Assembly (NCBI GenBank): GCA_003615045.1
Contig: ML014113.1
Location: 219,251 to 283,250, forward strand
DNA: 64,000 nucleotides
Source of the DNA: Caulochytrium protostelioides
Taxonomy: Eukaryota > Chytridiomycota > Caulochytriomycetes > Caulochytriales > Caulochytriaceae
Reading direction: 5' to 3'
Shown: piece after piece, positions 48,823 through 59,392 of the stretch
Layout of the letters: each line of letters begins with the position of its first letter
Position numbering within the stretch: the stretch's first letter is position 1
Program-made: the position numbers and the translations under genes
Notes under the pieces: model-generated
Database searches by the model: none
What the model was told of the DNA's origin: nothing
What the model saw: only the letters and a program-made list of their open reading frames with translations

Positions 48823-51486
48823 TTAAGAAAGGATCGAGTCCCGACGGGACGACTTGACAGGTGCCGCGGGGGTGGACGCAGCCGTGCTGCGGGACAGGGT
48901 GCGTGCTCGGACCCGGGGACTCCCCACCAGCAGCCCCTTCGCGGACGCCGTCGTGGGCGCCGTGCTGCCCGCGGCGCTGCTGCCGCTCGTGCTGCCGCCG
49001 CCGCCGCTACTGCCGCCGGCGAGGCCCGTCCACAGCGAGCCCATCAGACTGCCCCATCCGCCAGCCGCGGGCAGCGTCTTGGCCGCCGGCGAGACCGGCA
49101 CCAGCAGCTCCTTCTCCTGCTGCTGCATGAGGCGGACCTGCGCCTCGAGGTCGCGATGGACGGCGCTGTCGCGGCGGCGGGGCACGCGGAGCCCCGCGGC
49201 CGCCGCGCCGGGACTTGCGCCGCCGCCGCCGCTGCCGCCGCCGCCGGCGGGCGTCGTCGTGCGGCCCTGCGAGCGGTACTGCGCCAGCACGGGCGTCCCG
49301 TGCAGCATCGCCGGCGTCGAGAAGACCGACGAGAACGCGGGTTTCGCCGGCGCCAGGCGCGGCGTCTCGTGGTAGTAGCCTGGCTGCGTGCGCGGGCTCG
49401 GCACCGTCGTCGGCCGTGTGGACGCCGTGGCCGTCGACGATGGCGGCGGCGGCGGGGCGGACGACGACGCGGCGTGGCGAGCGCCGCGCAGGCCGGCGGC
49501 GGCGGCGGCGCCGAGACGGGCGGCGCGCGCGGTCGGCGACGCGGCGCGCGCGCGCGGCAGCACCGCGTCCGTGCGCAGGATCGCATGCAGGTCGGCGTCC
49601 AGGAACGCCGGCGGCTCGGCGCCCGCCGGCGGCGGCATCGACCACCGGCTCGACGGGTTGACCGCCGTCGTCGCCGTGCTCGGCTGGTCGAGGCCGTCGT
49701 CGCCGTCGTCCCCATCGTCGGCGCCGTTGCCGTCGTGGCCGTGCTCGTCAAAGGTGTAGATGTCTTTGCGTGCGATGCGGATGCATCGGCCCGTCTCAGT
49801 GGTGCGCGTGGTCATGGCGACGCTGGCGGTCGGCGACGGCGGCGCCGCGGCGAGCGCGCCCGTGGCGCCTGCGTATCGGCTGCGACGGCCGCCGCCGCCG
49901 CTCGTGACGGACGCGGCCGGGTGGGAAGCGCTCAAGGACAGGCTGGCGGGGCCCATGGCGGACGCGGTCACGGCGGCGGCGGGGGCGCCGTGGACATAGA
50001 TCCCTAGGGCGCCGGGCACAACGACGGGCGAGGCGGACGGGAACGCCGCCAGCGGCGCGTAGGTCCCGCTGTCGGAGGCCGTCTCGTCGCTGCGGCGGAG
50101 CATGGCGACGCGGCGCTGCGCGGCTTCGATCGCGGACTCGGACGCCGTGGCGGCCGCGTGCTGCGAGGCGGCCGTCGTCGCCTTCGTCTGGCCCGTCCAC
50201 ACGATCTTCTCCCAAGCGGGCGTCGCGTCACCCGCAGGCGATGCGGCGCCGTCCGTCCCAGCGTCCGTGTGATCCGCGTCCCGGATGTCCGCCGTTGCGG
50301 CGTCCACCGGTAGCGGGGTGGGCTTGGCGGCGGCGGCGGCGGCGGATGCGGCGGCGGCGGCGGCCGTGGCCGTGGCCGTCATGGCGGATGCGGAGGACCC
50401 GCGGGTGACGCCGGTCCCGGTGACGGCGTCGAAGGGGTTGGCCGCGCGGTACCAGCGCAGGCCGAGGCGCTCGGTTTCGCCGTCGACGTCGGAGTCCCAC
50501 TCGGAGTCGGTGTCCCACGCGCGCTCCTCGAGCGTATGCGCGTACGCTTGCCGGCCAAGGCGCGATCCGCGCCACGCGGTCCGCAGCATCGGGTCGCGCC
50601 ACAGCGTGCTGTCGGGGTGCTCGAGCAGGCGCCGCATGTTCGCCAGGTCGGCCTCGACGGCGACGTACTGTTCGTCCGTGTTGCGGATGAGATGCGTCAG
50701 ACTCTCCATCCAATAGTCCTGGGTATTCTGGAGGTCGGTCTGGTAGGCGATCAGCAGCTCCTTTGCCGCCGCCAGCTGGTCTTGCTCGTTCGTCTCACTG
50801 GCCGCAGGGCTGCTGTCGGGGAGGTGTTGCAACGACGGCGGCGACGCGGCGAGCGTTTCGTTCGAGCCGTGGACGCGGTGATGCGGCGGTTCAGCCGTAG
50901 TAAACGGTTTCGCTTGCGACGCCAGCTCGACGGCATAGCGCTCGGCGGCCTCCACCGCGGCCTGGGTATCGGCGAGCGCATGCTGCGAAGCGACGAGCTC
51001 GTGGCGCAGCTGCTCCTTAGCGCGGTGGTTTTGGGCGAGCAGTTTTTGCAGCTGCGCGATCTGCTGCTTGAGCACGGCGTTCTCGCGCACCGCATCGTCG
51101 GGATGTGGGGCGGTTGAGGCTGCGATCGGCGGTGTCGACGACAGCGAGAGGGACGACAGCGAGGCTTCCGCGATCGGGGAGACGACGGCTGGCAACTCTG
51201 CTGCGGTCTGCGGATCCAAGGCGCCCGCCGCGCTGCTCGTGCTCACGGTCCGCGGGTGCGGGTGCGGCGCCATGCGATGGGCTGCCGTGGCCGGCGGGTG
51301 CTTATTGGACAGCATCCCGGAGGCCGTGCACGGCGCAGCAGGGCGGGCCGCGACGGCAGCAAGGATCGTGTAGCGGGGCCGCAGCGAGGCGTATGACGTA
51401 GACGGGCCCTGCGTAGGCGGCGGCGGCGGCGAGCTCGGCTGGGACTGGGGATCCGGATACAGCGGCGGAGGCTCGACACTTCCGTG

Positions 51487-51547
<61 letters not shown>

Positions 51548-51774
51548 GGGCCGCTTTCGCCGGACTCGGAGTGGAGACCGTCTTGCGGCCATGGAGGGCT
51601 TGCGCCGAGCACCACGTGCTTGACATCACCATGCGTGACCCCGTTTGGGGCGATCGCCGACGCGGGCGCGGTCGCGGCTGTCTCGGCCGCCGCCGCCGTC
51701 GCGCCGCCGTCGCTGGGGCCGTGGGGCCACGCCGCCCATACTCCGCTCCATGGCGCGGGCAGCGGGGTCGGCAT
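48823..51774 (-). CDS. Coiled-coil protein of unknown function with poly-Asp tract
   Basis: The 983-residue product has no domain I recognise. A leucine-rich coiled coil lies at about 225-285 (AVLKQQIAQLQKLLAQNHRA), and a second helical stretch at about 328-385 (AKELLIAYQTDLQNTQDYW to ANMRRLLEH) is followed by TLWRDPMLRTAWRG. The N-terminal part carries 20 consecutive Asp, all GAC (DNA 51487-51546). The C-terminal half is Ala/Ser/Gly/Pro-rich with many Arg-Ser motifs, plus a late short helix (HRDLEAQVRLMQQQEKELL). The product is probably a cytosolic scaffold or cytoskeletal protein; that is only a guess from composition. The frame is open to 51873 without an ATG before 51774. It is divergent from the ceramide glucosyltransferase gene, 2.6 kb away. 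Confidence 0.7.
51487..51546. repeat. (GTC)20 trinucleotide repeat encoding poly-Asp on the minus strand
   Basis: Twenty uninterrupted GTC units (GAC on the coding strand) inside the coiled-coil gene. The purity suggests recent slippage and likely length variation between strains. Confidence 0.95.
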
Positions 51775-52202
51775 CGCGTGAGCGTCGTGGCCGTCGCCGG
51801 AGGCCGCGCGCAGGGCCGCGGCCGTCGCCGGAGGCCGCCGATCCGAGCTCAGGCGATCGCGACGCCCCGCCACACCGAGCCCGGCGGCCGCGTCCCAAGG
51901 ATCGGCACGACGGGCCGCTACGCCGTCCTTCCGGCGCGTGGTCCCGTCCGGGGCTGGGGCCGGCCGTCCGGAGATCCGTCAGCGGGTGACCGGTCTGACC
52001 ACGGCGACGGCGGCAGCGGCCGGCGTTGCGGGTTCCCCGCCCGCGGGGGGCCTCCCGCGGTTCGGAGGCGCGGGTCGTCGATGCAAGCGCTGCTCGCGTG
52101 GGTCGCGTGAGGTGGCCGAAGGGGAAGGGGAAGGGGAAGGCGGGTGGGCTCTGACGGCGAGGGCACACGGTCCTGCGGCACCCGTCGCAAGACCGCAGCA
52201 CT

Positions 52203-52291
52203 AGCAGGCGCAGCAGGAGCAGGAGCAGGAGCAGGAGCAGCACTAGCAGGAGCAGCACGAGCAGCACGAGCAGCACCGGGAGCAGCACGAG
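52203..52291. repeat. (GCAGGA)/(GCAGCAC) degenerate repeat
   Basis: About 90 bases of AGCAGG and AGCAGCACG units. On the minus strand this reads as runs of CTG/CTC and would encode poly-Leu, but no gene is supported there. Confidence 0.8.
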
Positions 52292-53556
52292 TCGGAACGG
52301 CCGTGTCGCGCGCGTCAAGCCGCCGTGCCCAGGCCTTCGCTTGCGAGGGGCGCCGCGAGCGCTCGATCGGCCCGGCGGAGCTTGAAACGTCCCGGACGAT
52401 CCCAAGGCCGGCTGGCGCGTGCCACCCCTTGCCCAAGCCGCGCGGGAAACGGCGCCAGCGGGGGCCGCGGCGTCGCGCAAGGTGCCGAGGCGCAGGGCTA
52501 CGTGGAGGGATGCGATGGCCTGCGGGGGTCGTCGCCAGGGATGAGGAATTCAAGGTATCATAAGGCACGACTAGGCCAACGCCGTCCGAAACCGCAATGG
52601 CGTCCGTGGTGTGAGCGAAGCGGCAGTCAAGCATCACCGCTCGGCACGATCGTGCGCAAGGGTCACGCATGAACAAGGAGACGCATTCTCACCGGCACAT
52701 CGCGCAGCAGGATGGATAGAATTCCCGGTATCCCGCGTCCCATCATCGCACGCATCGTGGTGCTGGTTGGCTCGATGCTGATGCATGTTTCGTGATCCAG
52801 GTCGCGCGGTTCGTCGGTCTTCCTCAAGAGTCTGAGCGAGCAAGGGTCGAGAAAGAAACAACGCGCGTCGATGGCTTGCCGCCTGCCATTCACATCGAGG
52901 TGGAGCTGGATGGATGAACTCCGCTCTTGCATGGGCGGCCCCCGACGCGAGGGCCGTAGCTGTGGTTGCCGACGCGACATGTAAGCTACGCAGCCCATGG
53001 GGCGAGGAAGAACAACGTTGGTATCGAAGCTCGACAGCCGTGAGCGAGAGAAAACGTAGCTTGGCATCCCTCTGATCCAGCATGCACGACGAAGAACGCC
53101 TCCACGCGACAGCGATGACCCAGCGTTCACGAAGCCATTCTCGTCCGGCGGGTATCACCTGGCGAACCCGCGGCATGGACCGTATCCCGCAGGCGATTCT
53201 GTAGGCATGTGCCTCAGAAGGCCCGATGGGCGCGCCAGCATGGTGGTGGCCACCCACCGCCGTCGGCGTCCACCGACGCAGCCAACTGGATACGGCGAGA
53301 AGCTGTCAGATCCTGGCGCATCGCGCGCTATGCACACGCTGCTGGATCCAGAGGTGCTGGTGGGTCGTGCAACGCGGCGGCGCGGCGGATGACGGATCAC
53401 GCAGCACATGCGTCATTTCCCGGGCGGCAGCGGCGAACGGCGTCGGCTAAACCCGCCGTCGGTGTAGCCGTGACGGAGCATCGAGGCTGCGCGACTCCAG
53501 CATCAGAGGACCACCCGTCATGCCCGTTGCGCCTTTCGTTCTGGCCGCCGCCGCCG

Positions 53557-53599
<43 letters not shown>

Positions 53600-53780
53600 T
53601 CCTGCCGGCCGCGGCGCCCGCTACGTCCATCGCTGGATTCGTCAGCGGCCGCGGCGGCCACCACCGGCGGCAGCCCCCGTGAGGCTTGCGCGAGGCCTCG
53701 GTTGAGTCCGCGGGTCGGTGCCGACCGGCGTCGTCGGACCCGGCGTCCGCCCGACGGCCGCGCCGTGAACGCCAAGCACG

Positions 53781-53825
53781 CTCGTCTCGTCTCGTCTCGT
53801 CTCGCCTCGCCTCGCCTCGCCTCGC
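53781..53825. repeat. Pentanucleotide array (CTCGT)4(CTCGC)5
   Basis: Four exact CTCGT units are followed by five exact CTCGC units. One base change spread through half the array, so it expanded in two phases. Confidence 0.95.
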
Positions 53826-54372
53826 CGGGGCTATTTGCCGTCATGGCCGGCAGCACGATGGCCATGCAGCAGCACGATGCCTGCCGGAGGGTCGTCTGCC
53901 TGTCCCGTGCGAACGGCTTGGGTGCCGATACCCTTCCTCTGAAGGCGGAGCCGGCACCAGGGCAGGGACAAAGCGCCGCTCGCCACGCCCGACCTTGGCG
54001 CGAGGACCCAGACCGAGACGTCGCCGGGTGACGAGGAGGATCGCATGGGCATGCGGCGGCCATCAGTCTCGACGGACGACGTGACTCGCACCGTTCGTGA
54101 GGCTCGCATGAAGTCGACCTGAGCCAACTCATGATGCTCGCTGGATCGGGGATCCTGGTCCAAAGACGGTTGTTGGCGAGACATCACGCCGTTCCCCCCG
54201 TTCGAAGGCCCGTTTCATCGCTCAAAGCTCGCCGTCGTTGAGCGACCACGCCTCCTCGTCAGCGCTCCGCTCATCGCTCGCCTTCTCGCGCTCCAGCCTG
54301 CGCAGCGCCGTCCGCCGCGCCTGCGTGTCCGCCTCGCCGTTGGCCGTGGCCCATGCCGCCGCCGCCGCCGCC

Positions 54373-56460
54373 ATGACCTGGTCCCACGTCCTGCTCGAGG
54401 GCGTCGTGCCCGTCGTGGTACTCGCCATCGATCTGTTTATGGTCATGCTCAACGCCATTGGGCTCGCGGTGATCTGGCGGCGCCGCATGCACGCGCGCCG
54501 CGATCTGTCGATGCGCAACCGGTCGACGTCGCTCGCCGAGTCCACGCACCTCGCGGGGCCGCCGACGCCCGCGCTGCACCGCGTTGCGAGCCAGACGCAG
54601 CTCGGCCGCGCGCATGCCGCCGCGCTGCCCGGCCCGGGCAAGGGCGAGCTCGCGGCCGCGGCCGCATCGCAGCAGCTCAACACCATCGCCGGCGTCTCGA
54701 TCCTCCGCCCGCTCAAGGGCGTCGACATCAACATGGAGGGCGCCCTCACCTCCGCGATGCTCCAGCACTACCCGCGCTTCGAAGTGCTCTTCTCGGTCGC
54801 GTCCGAGAAAGACCCGTGCGTGCCACTCGTGCAGGAGATCATGAGCCGGTACCCGGAGGTCGATGCGCGGCTGATCGTCGGCGACGTGCCTGTCGGCGTC
54901 AACCCCAAGGTCTGCAACCTCATCAAGTCCTACCGGGAGGCCAAGTACGACATCCTGTGGGTCCTGGACAGCAACGTTCAGGTCCAACCGGGCTGCCTCG
55001 CGCGCTCCGTCGAGGCGCTGCAGCAGCCGGACGTCGGGCTCGTGCACCATCTGCCCATCATCGAGAACTTCACGTCGATGGGCGCCGCGGTGCACGCCGC
55101 CTTCATCAACGCGACGCACGCCAAGATGTACACGGCGATCAACTGGTTCGGCATCGCGAGCTGCATCGTCGGCAAAAGCAACCTCTACCGCAAGTCGGAC
55201 GTCGAGCGTGTCGGCGGCCTCGCCCACTACGCCCAGTTCCTCAGCGAGGACAACCTGCTGGCGACCGCCATCTTCAAGGACCTCGGCAAGCGCCACGTCA
55301 TGACCTACGACCTCGCGCGCCAGCAGCTCGGCTACATGACGCCCGAGGACGACCAGTTCCGCCGGATGCGCTGGATCCGGATCCGCAAGTATACCGTCGT
55401 GGCGGCGACGTTGTTCGAGCCCTTCACGGAGAGCCTCTTTATCGGGCCGCTCGCGGGATGGGCGGTCTTTACGCTCTTCGGGTTCCCGCGCTGGCTCTTT
55501 GTCGTGCTGCATACGCTCGCATGGTTCTGCGTGGACCTGCGCATCGCGTCGCTGCTCTGGCCGGGCACGACGCGCTACACGGCACTCTTCGCGCTCGCCT
55601 GGTTCCAGCGCGAGTCGTCGGCCATGCTGATGTGGATCCTCGCGTGGCTCGCCGACGACGTCGCGTGGCGCGGCCAGCGCTTCCGGCTCAAGCGCGACGG
55701 CACGGCCGAGCTCATCCCGCCGCAGCAGCCGACAGCCGCCAAGTCGGGGCTCGCCCGCTGGATCCCGACGCCGCTCACGCGCCTCGGCGACCGCGCCGGC
55801 ATCCTCATGGGCATCGCCCTCGAGATGGGCGGCGTCGTGCTGCGCCGCGACGGCGCCCGCGAGCTGCTCTACGAGCGCACCCGCTTCACGCGCCGCCTCG
55901 ACAAGGAACCGCGCCACCCGCACCACCACGGGCTCCCCGCCGACGGCGACGCGGCGCCCATGACGCAGCACCACCTCCCGCCGCACCACCCGACCCGTGA
56001 GAACGGCTACCGCGCCACGGCACCGCCGCCGGACGCCGCGGCGCGGACGGCGGCCGCCGGCGACGGCGCCGCCGCGACGCCGCCGACGGCGCTGTCGTCG
56101 TCGTCGTCGTCCGCGGCGACGCTGGACGCCGGTCCGGCCGACGCCTCGCCGGCGGCGGCCGCGCACGCGTCTGAACACGAGAGCCTGCTGTCGCCGGCGT
56201 CGACGGCGGATGCTGGGCTGCCGCTGATGGGCGGGGCCGACAAGCTGGCGGCGGCGCAGCGCCCGCGGCCCGTGACGCACCGCTCCCACTGCGCCGTCGA
56301 GCGCCTGTTCGTGCCGACGAGCACCGACTCGGATATGGTCATGCAGGCCATCGACAACGACGTCGACCACGACGGCGTCGGGCTCTACTGGCGCACCGCG
56401 CAGGGGTCCACGCGTCTCACGCGTCGCGGCGTCCGGTACCTCGTGGCCCTGTCGGCCTAG
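54373..56460 (+). CDS. Ceramide glucosyltransferase (glucosylceramide synthase, GT21)
   Basis: The enzyme transfers glucose from UDP-glucose to ceramide on Golgi/ER membranes. The 695-residue product starts with the usual N-terminal transmembrane helix (VVPVVVLAIDLFMVMLNAIG). The glycosyltransferase motifs are present: D1 in LKGVDINMEG, D2 as D199 (LDSNVQV), D3 as D293 (SEDNLL), and the processive-type RxxRW at 330-334 (RRMRW). Between them are TAINWFGIASCIVGKSNLYRK and other GCS signatures. C-terminal hydrophobic segments follow (about 350-420), then about 130 residues of His/Ala/Ser-rich sequence with poly-Ser not typical of the family. The open frame continues upstream without ATG, so 54373, directly before the membrane helix, is the first possible start. 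Confidence 0.93.
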   Translation: MTWSHVLLEGVVPVVVLAIDLFMVMLNAIGLAVIWRRRMHARRDLSMRNRSTSLAESTHLAGPPTPALHRVASQTQLGRAHAAALPGPGKGELAAAAASQQLNTIAGVSILRPLKGVDINMEGALTSAMLQHYPRFEVLFSVASEKDPCVPLVQEIMSRYPEVDARLIVGDVPVGVNPKVCNLIKSYREAKYDILWVLDSNVQVQPGCLARSVEALQQPDVGLVHHLPIIENFTSMGAAVHAAFINATHAKMYTAINWFGIASCIVGKSNLYRKSDVERVGGLAHYAQFLSEDNLLATAIFKDLGKRHVMTYDLARQQLGYMTPEDDQFRRMRWIRIRKYTVVAATLFEPFTESLFIGPLAGWAVFTLFGFPRWLFVVLHTLAWFCVDLRIASLLWPGTTRYTALFALAWFQRESSAMLMWILAWLADDVAWRGQRFRLKRDGTAELIPPQQPTAAKSGLARWIPTPLTRLGDRAGILMGIALEMGGVVLRRDGARELLYERTRFTRRLDKEPRHPHHHGLPADGDAAPMTQHHLPPHHPTRENGYRATAPPPDAAARTAAAGDGAAATPPTALSSSSSSAATLDAGPADASPAAAAHASEHESLLSPASTADAGLPLMGGADKLAAAQRPRPVTHRSHCAVERLFVPTSTDSDMVMQAIDNDVDHDGVGLYWRTAQGSTRLTRRGVRYLVALSA

Positions 56461-57268
56461 TGGCGCCGCTGGACCCCCCCGCGGCGGCGCCTGAGGCGGG
56501 CCGACGGCACGGCCCCCCCGGCGACCCTCGCTCGTGGCTGGAGTGGACCGTCCCTCATCGAACCATCGTGCCCGTGGCTGATTGGATGGAGGCCGCTTCT
56601 TCTTTCGGTTGTAGTATAGATCCCTTTCGTCCTCTCGATGTTGGATTCCACGCGTCCTGGCTCGATGGGACGCGCGCTGCTGATGGCCTCCGCAGGCCGT
56701 TGATGTCGCGCCCAAAGCTCGTGGCTTGCTTCTTTCAGTTTCGGCTTGGGCCGTCGGTCTGCTGGGGCCCCGACGGTCGGTCGAAGGATTGGCCACGGCG
56801 GCGGCGGCGGCGGCGGCGGGCAGGTACGCCTGAAACCGCTGGCTGCGCCCGTCGCTTGGCACGCGGACACCCTCCCCGCTCGCGTCATCAGCGCGCGATA
56901 TCGCACGTCTGACTCAGCAGCCACGATGGAGATGCGTCTCGCGGATATCACGGACGGCTCCGACGGTCGGGCGGCGCACTCGCGGGCGACCATCACGTGC
57001 CCGACGCGCGGGCTGTCCCCGATGCCGACGCCTCGCGCGACCGACCAACTCCGCCCGCGCCGCCGACGCGCGTCTCGTTTTCCTGCCATCGTCTCGCCCT
57101 GCCGACGCCCGTCGGATTCGTTGGCTGATCATTCCCGTCCGGATTCTTCTGTGGCCCTCCTCGATTAGCTCCCGCGGCCTCGCTTGATCCCCTCCCGTGG
57201 CCTCGCTTGATCGCCTCCTGCGGCCTCACTCGATCACCTCCCGCGGCCTTGCTCCGGCGCGCTCTGGC
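56461..57268. other. Intergenic region before the CDP-diacylglycerol synthase gene
   Basis: No gene is seen. A short (GGC)n stretch occurs near 56800, and a 23-base tandem repeat (57169-57255) ends only 13 bases before the start codon. Confidence 0.6.
57169..57255. repeat. 23-bp tandem repeat, 3.8 copies, in the CDS1 leader
   Basis: Units starting at 57169, 57192, 57215 and 57238 follow the pattern CTCCCGCGGCCTCGCTTGAT plus three bases, with a few substitutions. The array abuts the ATG at 57269, so it is probably in the 5' untranslated region or core promoter. The first ATG in the frame lies just after the array. Confidence 0.88.
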
Positions 57269-58717
57269 ATGACGGCCATGACGGCCGACCGCGGCGCGTT
57301 GCCGGCTGGATCCGGCACGATGAAGCGCGGCAGCCCCAGCAGCAACGCTACAACGACCCCACAGTCGGGCCGCGCGCGCAGCAGCAGCAGCAGCAGCTCC
57401 TCGCTCGACTCGCAGTCCTCGTCGACGGTCGCGGCGGCCGCCACGGCCCGGAAGACCGTGGTCCTGCTCAAGGACGAGCAGCGCCAGCACAAGCTGCAGA
57501 ACCTGCTCGTGCGGTCCGTCTGGACGGCGGTCATGATCGGCGGCTTCGCGGGGATCATTTATACCGGTCCGCCGGCCGTCGTCGCGCTCGTCGTAGCGCT
57601 GCAGCTCGGCGTGTACAAGGAGCTCATCCACCTGGGCATCCAGACGCACGAAAAGAAGTCCGGCGAGGCACTGCCCACGGTGAGCGGGCTACACTGGTGG
57701 TTCCTCGTCGCGACGCAGTACTTTCTGTACGGCCAGACCATTATCCACTACTTCAAGGACCGCATCCTCGTCGATGCGTATCTGCTGCCCTTGGCCACGC
57801 ACCACCGCTTCATCGCCATGTCGCTCTACCTCGCGGGCTTTGTCGCATTCGTCATGAGTCTGCGCCCGGGCCATTACCGCAGCCAGTTCGGCCAGTTCGC
57901 GTGGACCCACATGGTGCTCCTGCTCGTCGTCTGCCAGTCCCACGGCGTCATCCGCAACACCTTCGAGGGCCTGATCTGGGTCGTTCTGCCGGCCTCGCTC
58001 GTGATCTGCAACGACATCATGGCCTATGTCTGCGGCTTCTTCTTCGGCCGCACGCCCCTCATCCAGCTCTCGCCCAAAAAGACCTGGGAGGGCTTCATTG
58101 GCGCGCTCTTCTTCACGTGCATCTTCGGGTTCTTCCTCGCCGGCCAGCTCGCCCGCTCGCCGTTTATGATCTGCTCCGTCCGCGACATCGACCGCACCAC
58201 GGGGTCACTGCTGTTCCTCAAGGCCTACCAGAGCGGCGCCACCCAGCTCTGCCAGCCGAACCCCGTCTACCTCTTTCGCGCCGCGGTCCTCCCGCCCGTC
58301 GTGTCGACGTTCATCCGGCAGGCCACCCTCGGCCACGTGGCCCTCCAGTCGATTCAGGTCGCCCCGATCCAGTACCACAGCCTCGTGCTGGCGCTGTTCG
58401 CGTCCCTGATTGCGCCGTTCGGCGGCTTCTTTGCCAGCGGCTACAAGCGCGCCTTCCACATCAAGGACTTTGGCGCCTCGATCCCGGGCCACGGCGGCCT
58501 GACCGACCGCATGGACTGCCAGTTCATGATGGGGCTCTTTTCCTACATGTACAACCACTCGTTCATCCGCACCGTCGCCATCGTCTCGGTCAACACCGTC
58601 CTCGAAGGCGCCGTCCGCGGCCTCTCGGCGCCGCAGCTGCTCGAGCTCTACCAGTCGCTCGGGACCTACTTGAAAAACCGTGGGCTTCTCCCGCCAGCGT
58701 CCGTAGCCGCCCGCTAA
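57269..58717 (+). CDS. CDS1: Phosphatidate cytidylyltransferase (CDP-diacylglycerol synthase)
   Basis: The enzyme makes CDP-diacylglycerol from phosphatidate and CTP in the ER, the precursor of phosphatidylinositol and other phospholipids. The 482-residue product has multiple membrane helices and the family signatures: LSPKKTWEGFIGA from residue 267, and KDFGASIPGHGGLTDRMDC with PGHGG at 406-410 and the DRxD acidic pair. Length agrees with yeast and animal CDS1 (440-460), with a Ser-rich N-terminal tail of about 60 residues (including a short poly-Ser) before the first helix. The open frame extends to 57197 through the repeat, but without ATG before 57269; a second in-frame ATG follows three codons later. 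Confidence 0.95.
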   Translation: MTAMTADRGALPAGSGTMKRGSPSSNATTTPQSGRARSSSSSSSSLDSQSSSTVAAAATARKTVVLLKDEQRQHKLQNLLVRSVWTAVMIGGFAGIIYTGPPAVVALVVALQLGVYKELIHLGIQTHEKKSGEALPTVSGLHWWFLVATQYFLYGQTIIHYFKDRILVDAYLLPLATHHRFIAMSLYLAGFVAFVMSLRPGHYRSQFGQFAWTHMVLLLVVCQSHGVIRNTFEGLIWVVLPASLVICNDIMAYVCGFFFGRTPLIQLSPKKTWEGFIGALFFTCIFGFFLAGQLARSPFMICSVRDIDRTTGSLLFLKAYQSGATQLCQPNPVYLFRAAVLPPVVSTFIRQATLGHVALQSIQVAPIQYHSLVLALFASLIAPFGGFFASGYKRAFHIKDFGASIPGHGGLTDRMDCQFMMGLFSYMYNHSFIRTVAIVSVNTVLEGAVRGLSAPQLLELYQSLGTYLKNRGLLPPASVAAR

Positions 58718-59325
58718 GGCTTGGGGATCCCGATCTCTCCCTCATACCTGCCCTCCCCGCTAACCCATCTCCATCATCAAAAAATAATGTTTTGAGCGGT
58801 CCGAGCAGGCGGGACGTGACTGCAGCGATCTTGCTCTGGATGCGGCTGTCCGCGGGACGTGTGTCGCGGGTGTTTCCTGCGTGTTCTGCGATGCGCGCGC
58901 GTGGAGACGGCGTCGGAAGGGTCTCACCGCAAAGGGGGCGCGCGGCCGCCGCCACCGCCGCCGCCACGGCCAAGTGGTAGGGTAGGACGGCGCGTGGCGG
59001 TGGCGCTGGCAGGGACGCGGGTCCGTCCGTGGCCGATCGCCAATGATAGTCGTCGCCGAGGATTCCATGCTCGAGGTCGCCAAGAGCGGCCGTGGCAGCC
59101 GTGGCAACGGCGACAGCGTCCATCCCCGCGGGACGGCGATCTTCTCAGCAGGATCGCCACGGATCGCCGCTACCACGGATCCCATTTTCACGTATCGCGA
59201 CGGCAGACGGCGTCTTTCTCGTGCCTTCCCACGCGCGCCCGTGCGCTCTCTCGGTCTCTCCTGCGGTGTCGTCGCTCCTGGCAGCCTCGGACGGTATCCC
59301 TGCACGCGCCGGCGGGGTAGTCGGC

Positions 59326-59368
<43 letters not shown>

Positions 59369-59392
59369 TCGCCTCGCGCTCGCATCGGCATC
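58718..59392. other. Intergenic region before the F-BAR gene
   Basis: No gene is seen. A short A-rich stretch (CAAAAAATAATG, about 58780) near the CDS1 3' end is a candidate polyadenylation area. A (GCCGAC)n repeat lies at 59329-59364. Confidence 0.55.
59329..59364. repeat. (GCCGAC)6 hexanucleotide repeat
   Basis: Six exact GCCGAC units followed by GCCGTC, ending 28 bases before the F-BAR gene start codon, therefore probably in the 5' leader. Confidence 0.92.

Larger units (their letters stand above)
51775..54372. other. 2.6-kb divergent intergenic region before the ceramide glucosyltransferase gene
   Basis: No gene is firmly supported. A minus-strand frame with ATG at 53067 runs to 52663 (134 codons) and ends shortly after a GTGAGA that could be a donor; no family is recognised. 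Other contents are AGCAGG-type repeats (52203-52291), a GCC-rich tract (about 53545-53605) and a pentamer array (53781-53825). Confidence 0.5.

Noticed and set aside
51626-52480. Minus-strand frame with a poly-Leu stretch that mimics a transmembrane helix
   Set aside because: The Leu run is a by-product of the AGCAGG microsatellite read in one frame; flanking sequence is low-complexity and no start or splice sites are convincing.
54271-56862. 863-codon minus-strand frame opposite ceramide glucosyltransferase
   Set aside because: No domain; the sense strand carries GT21 motifs.
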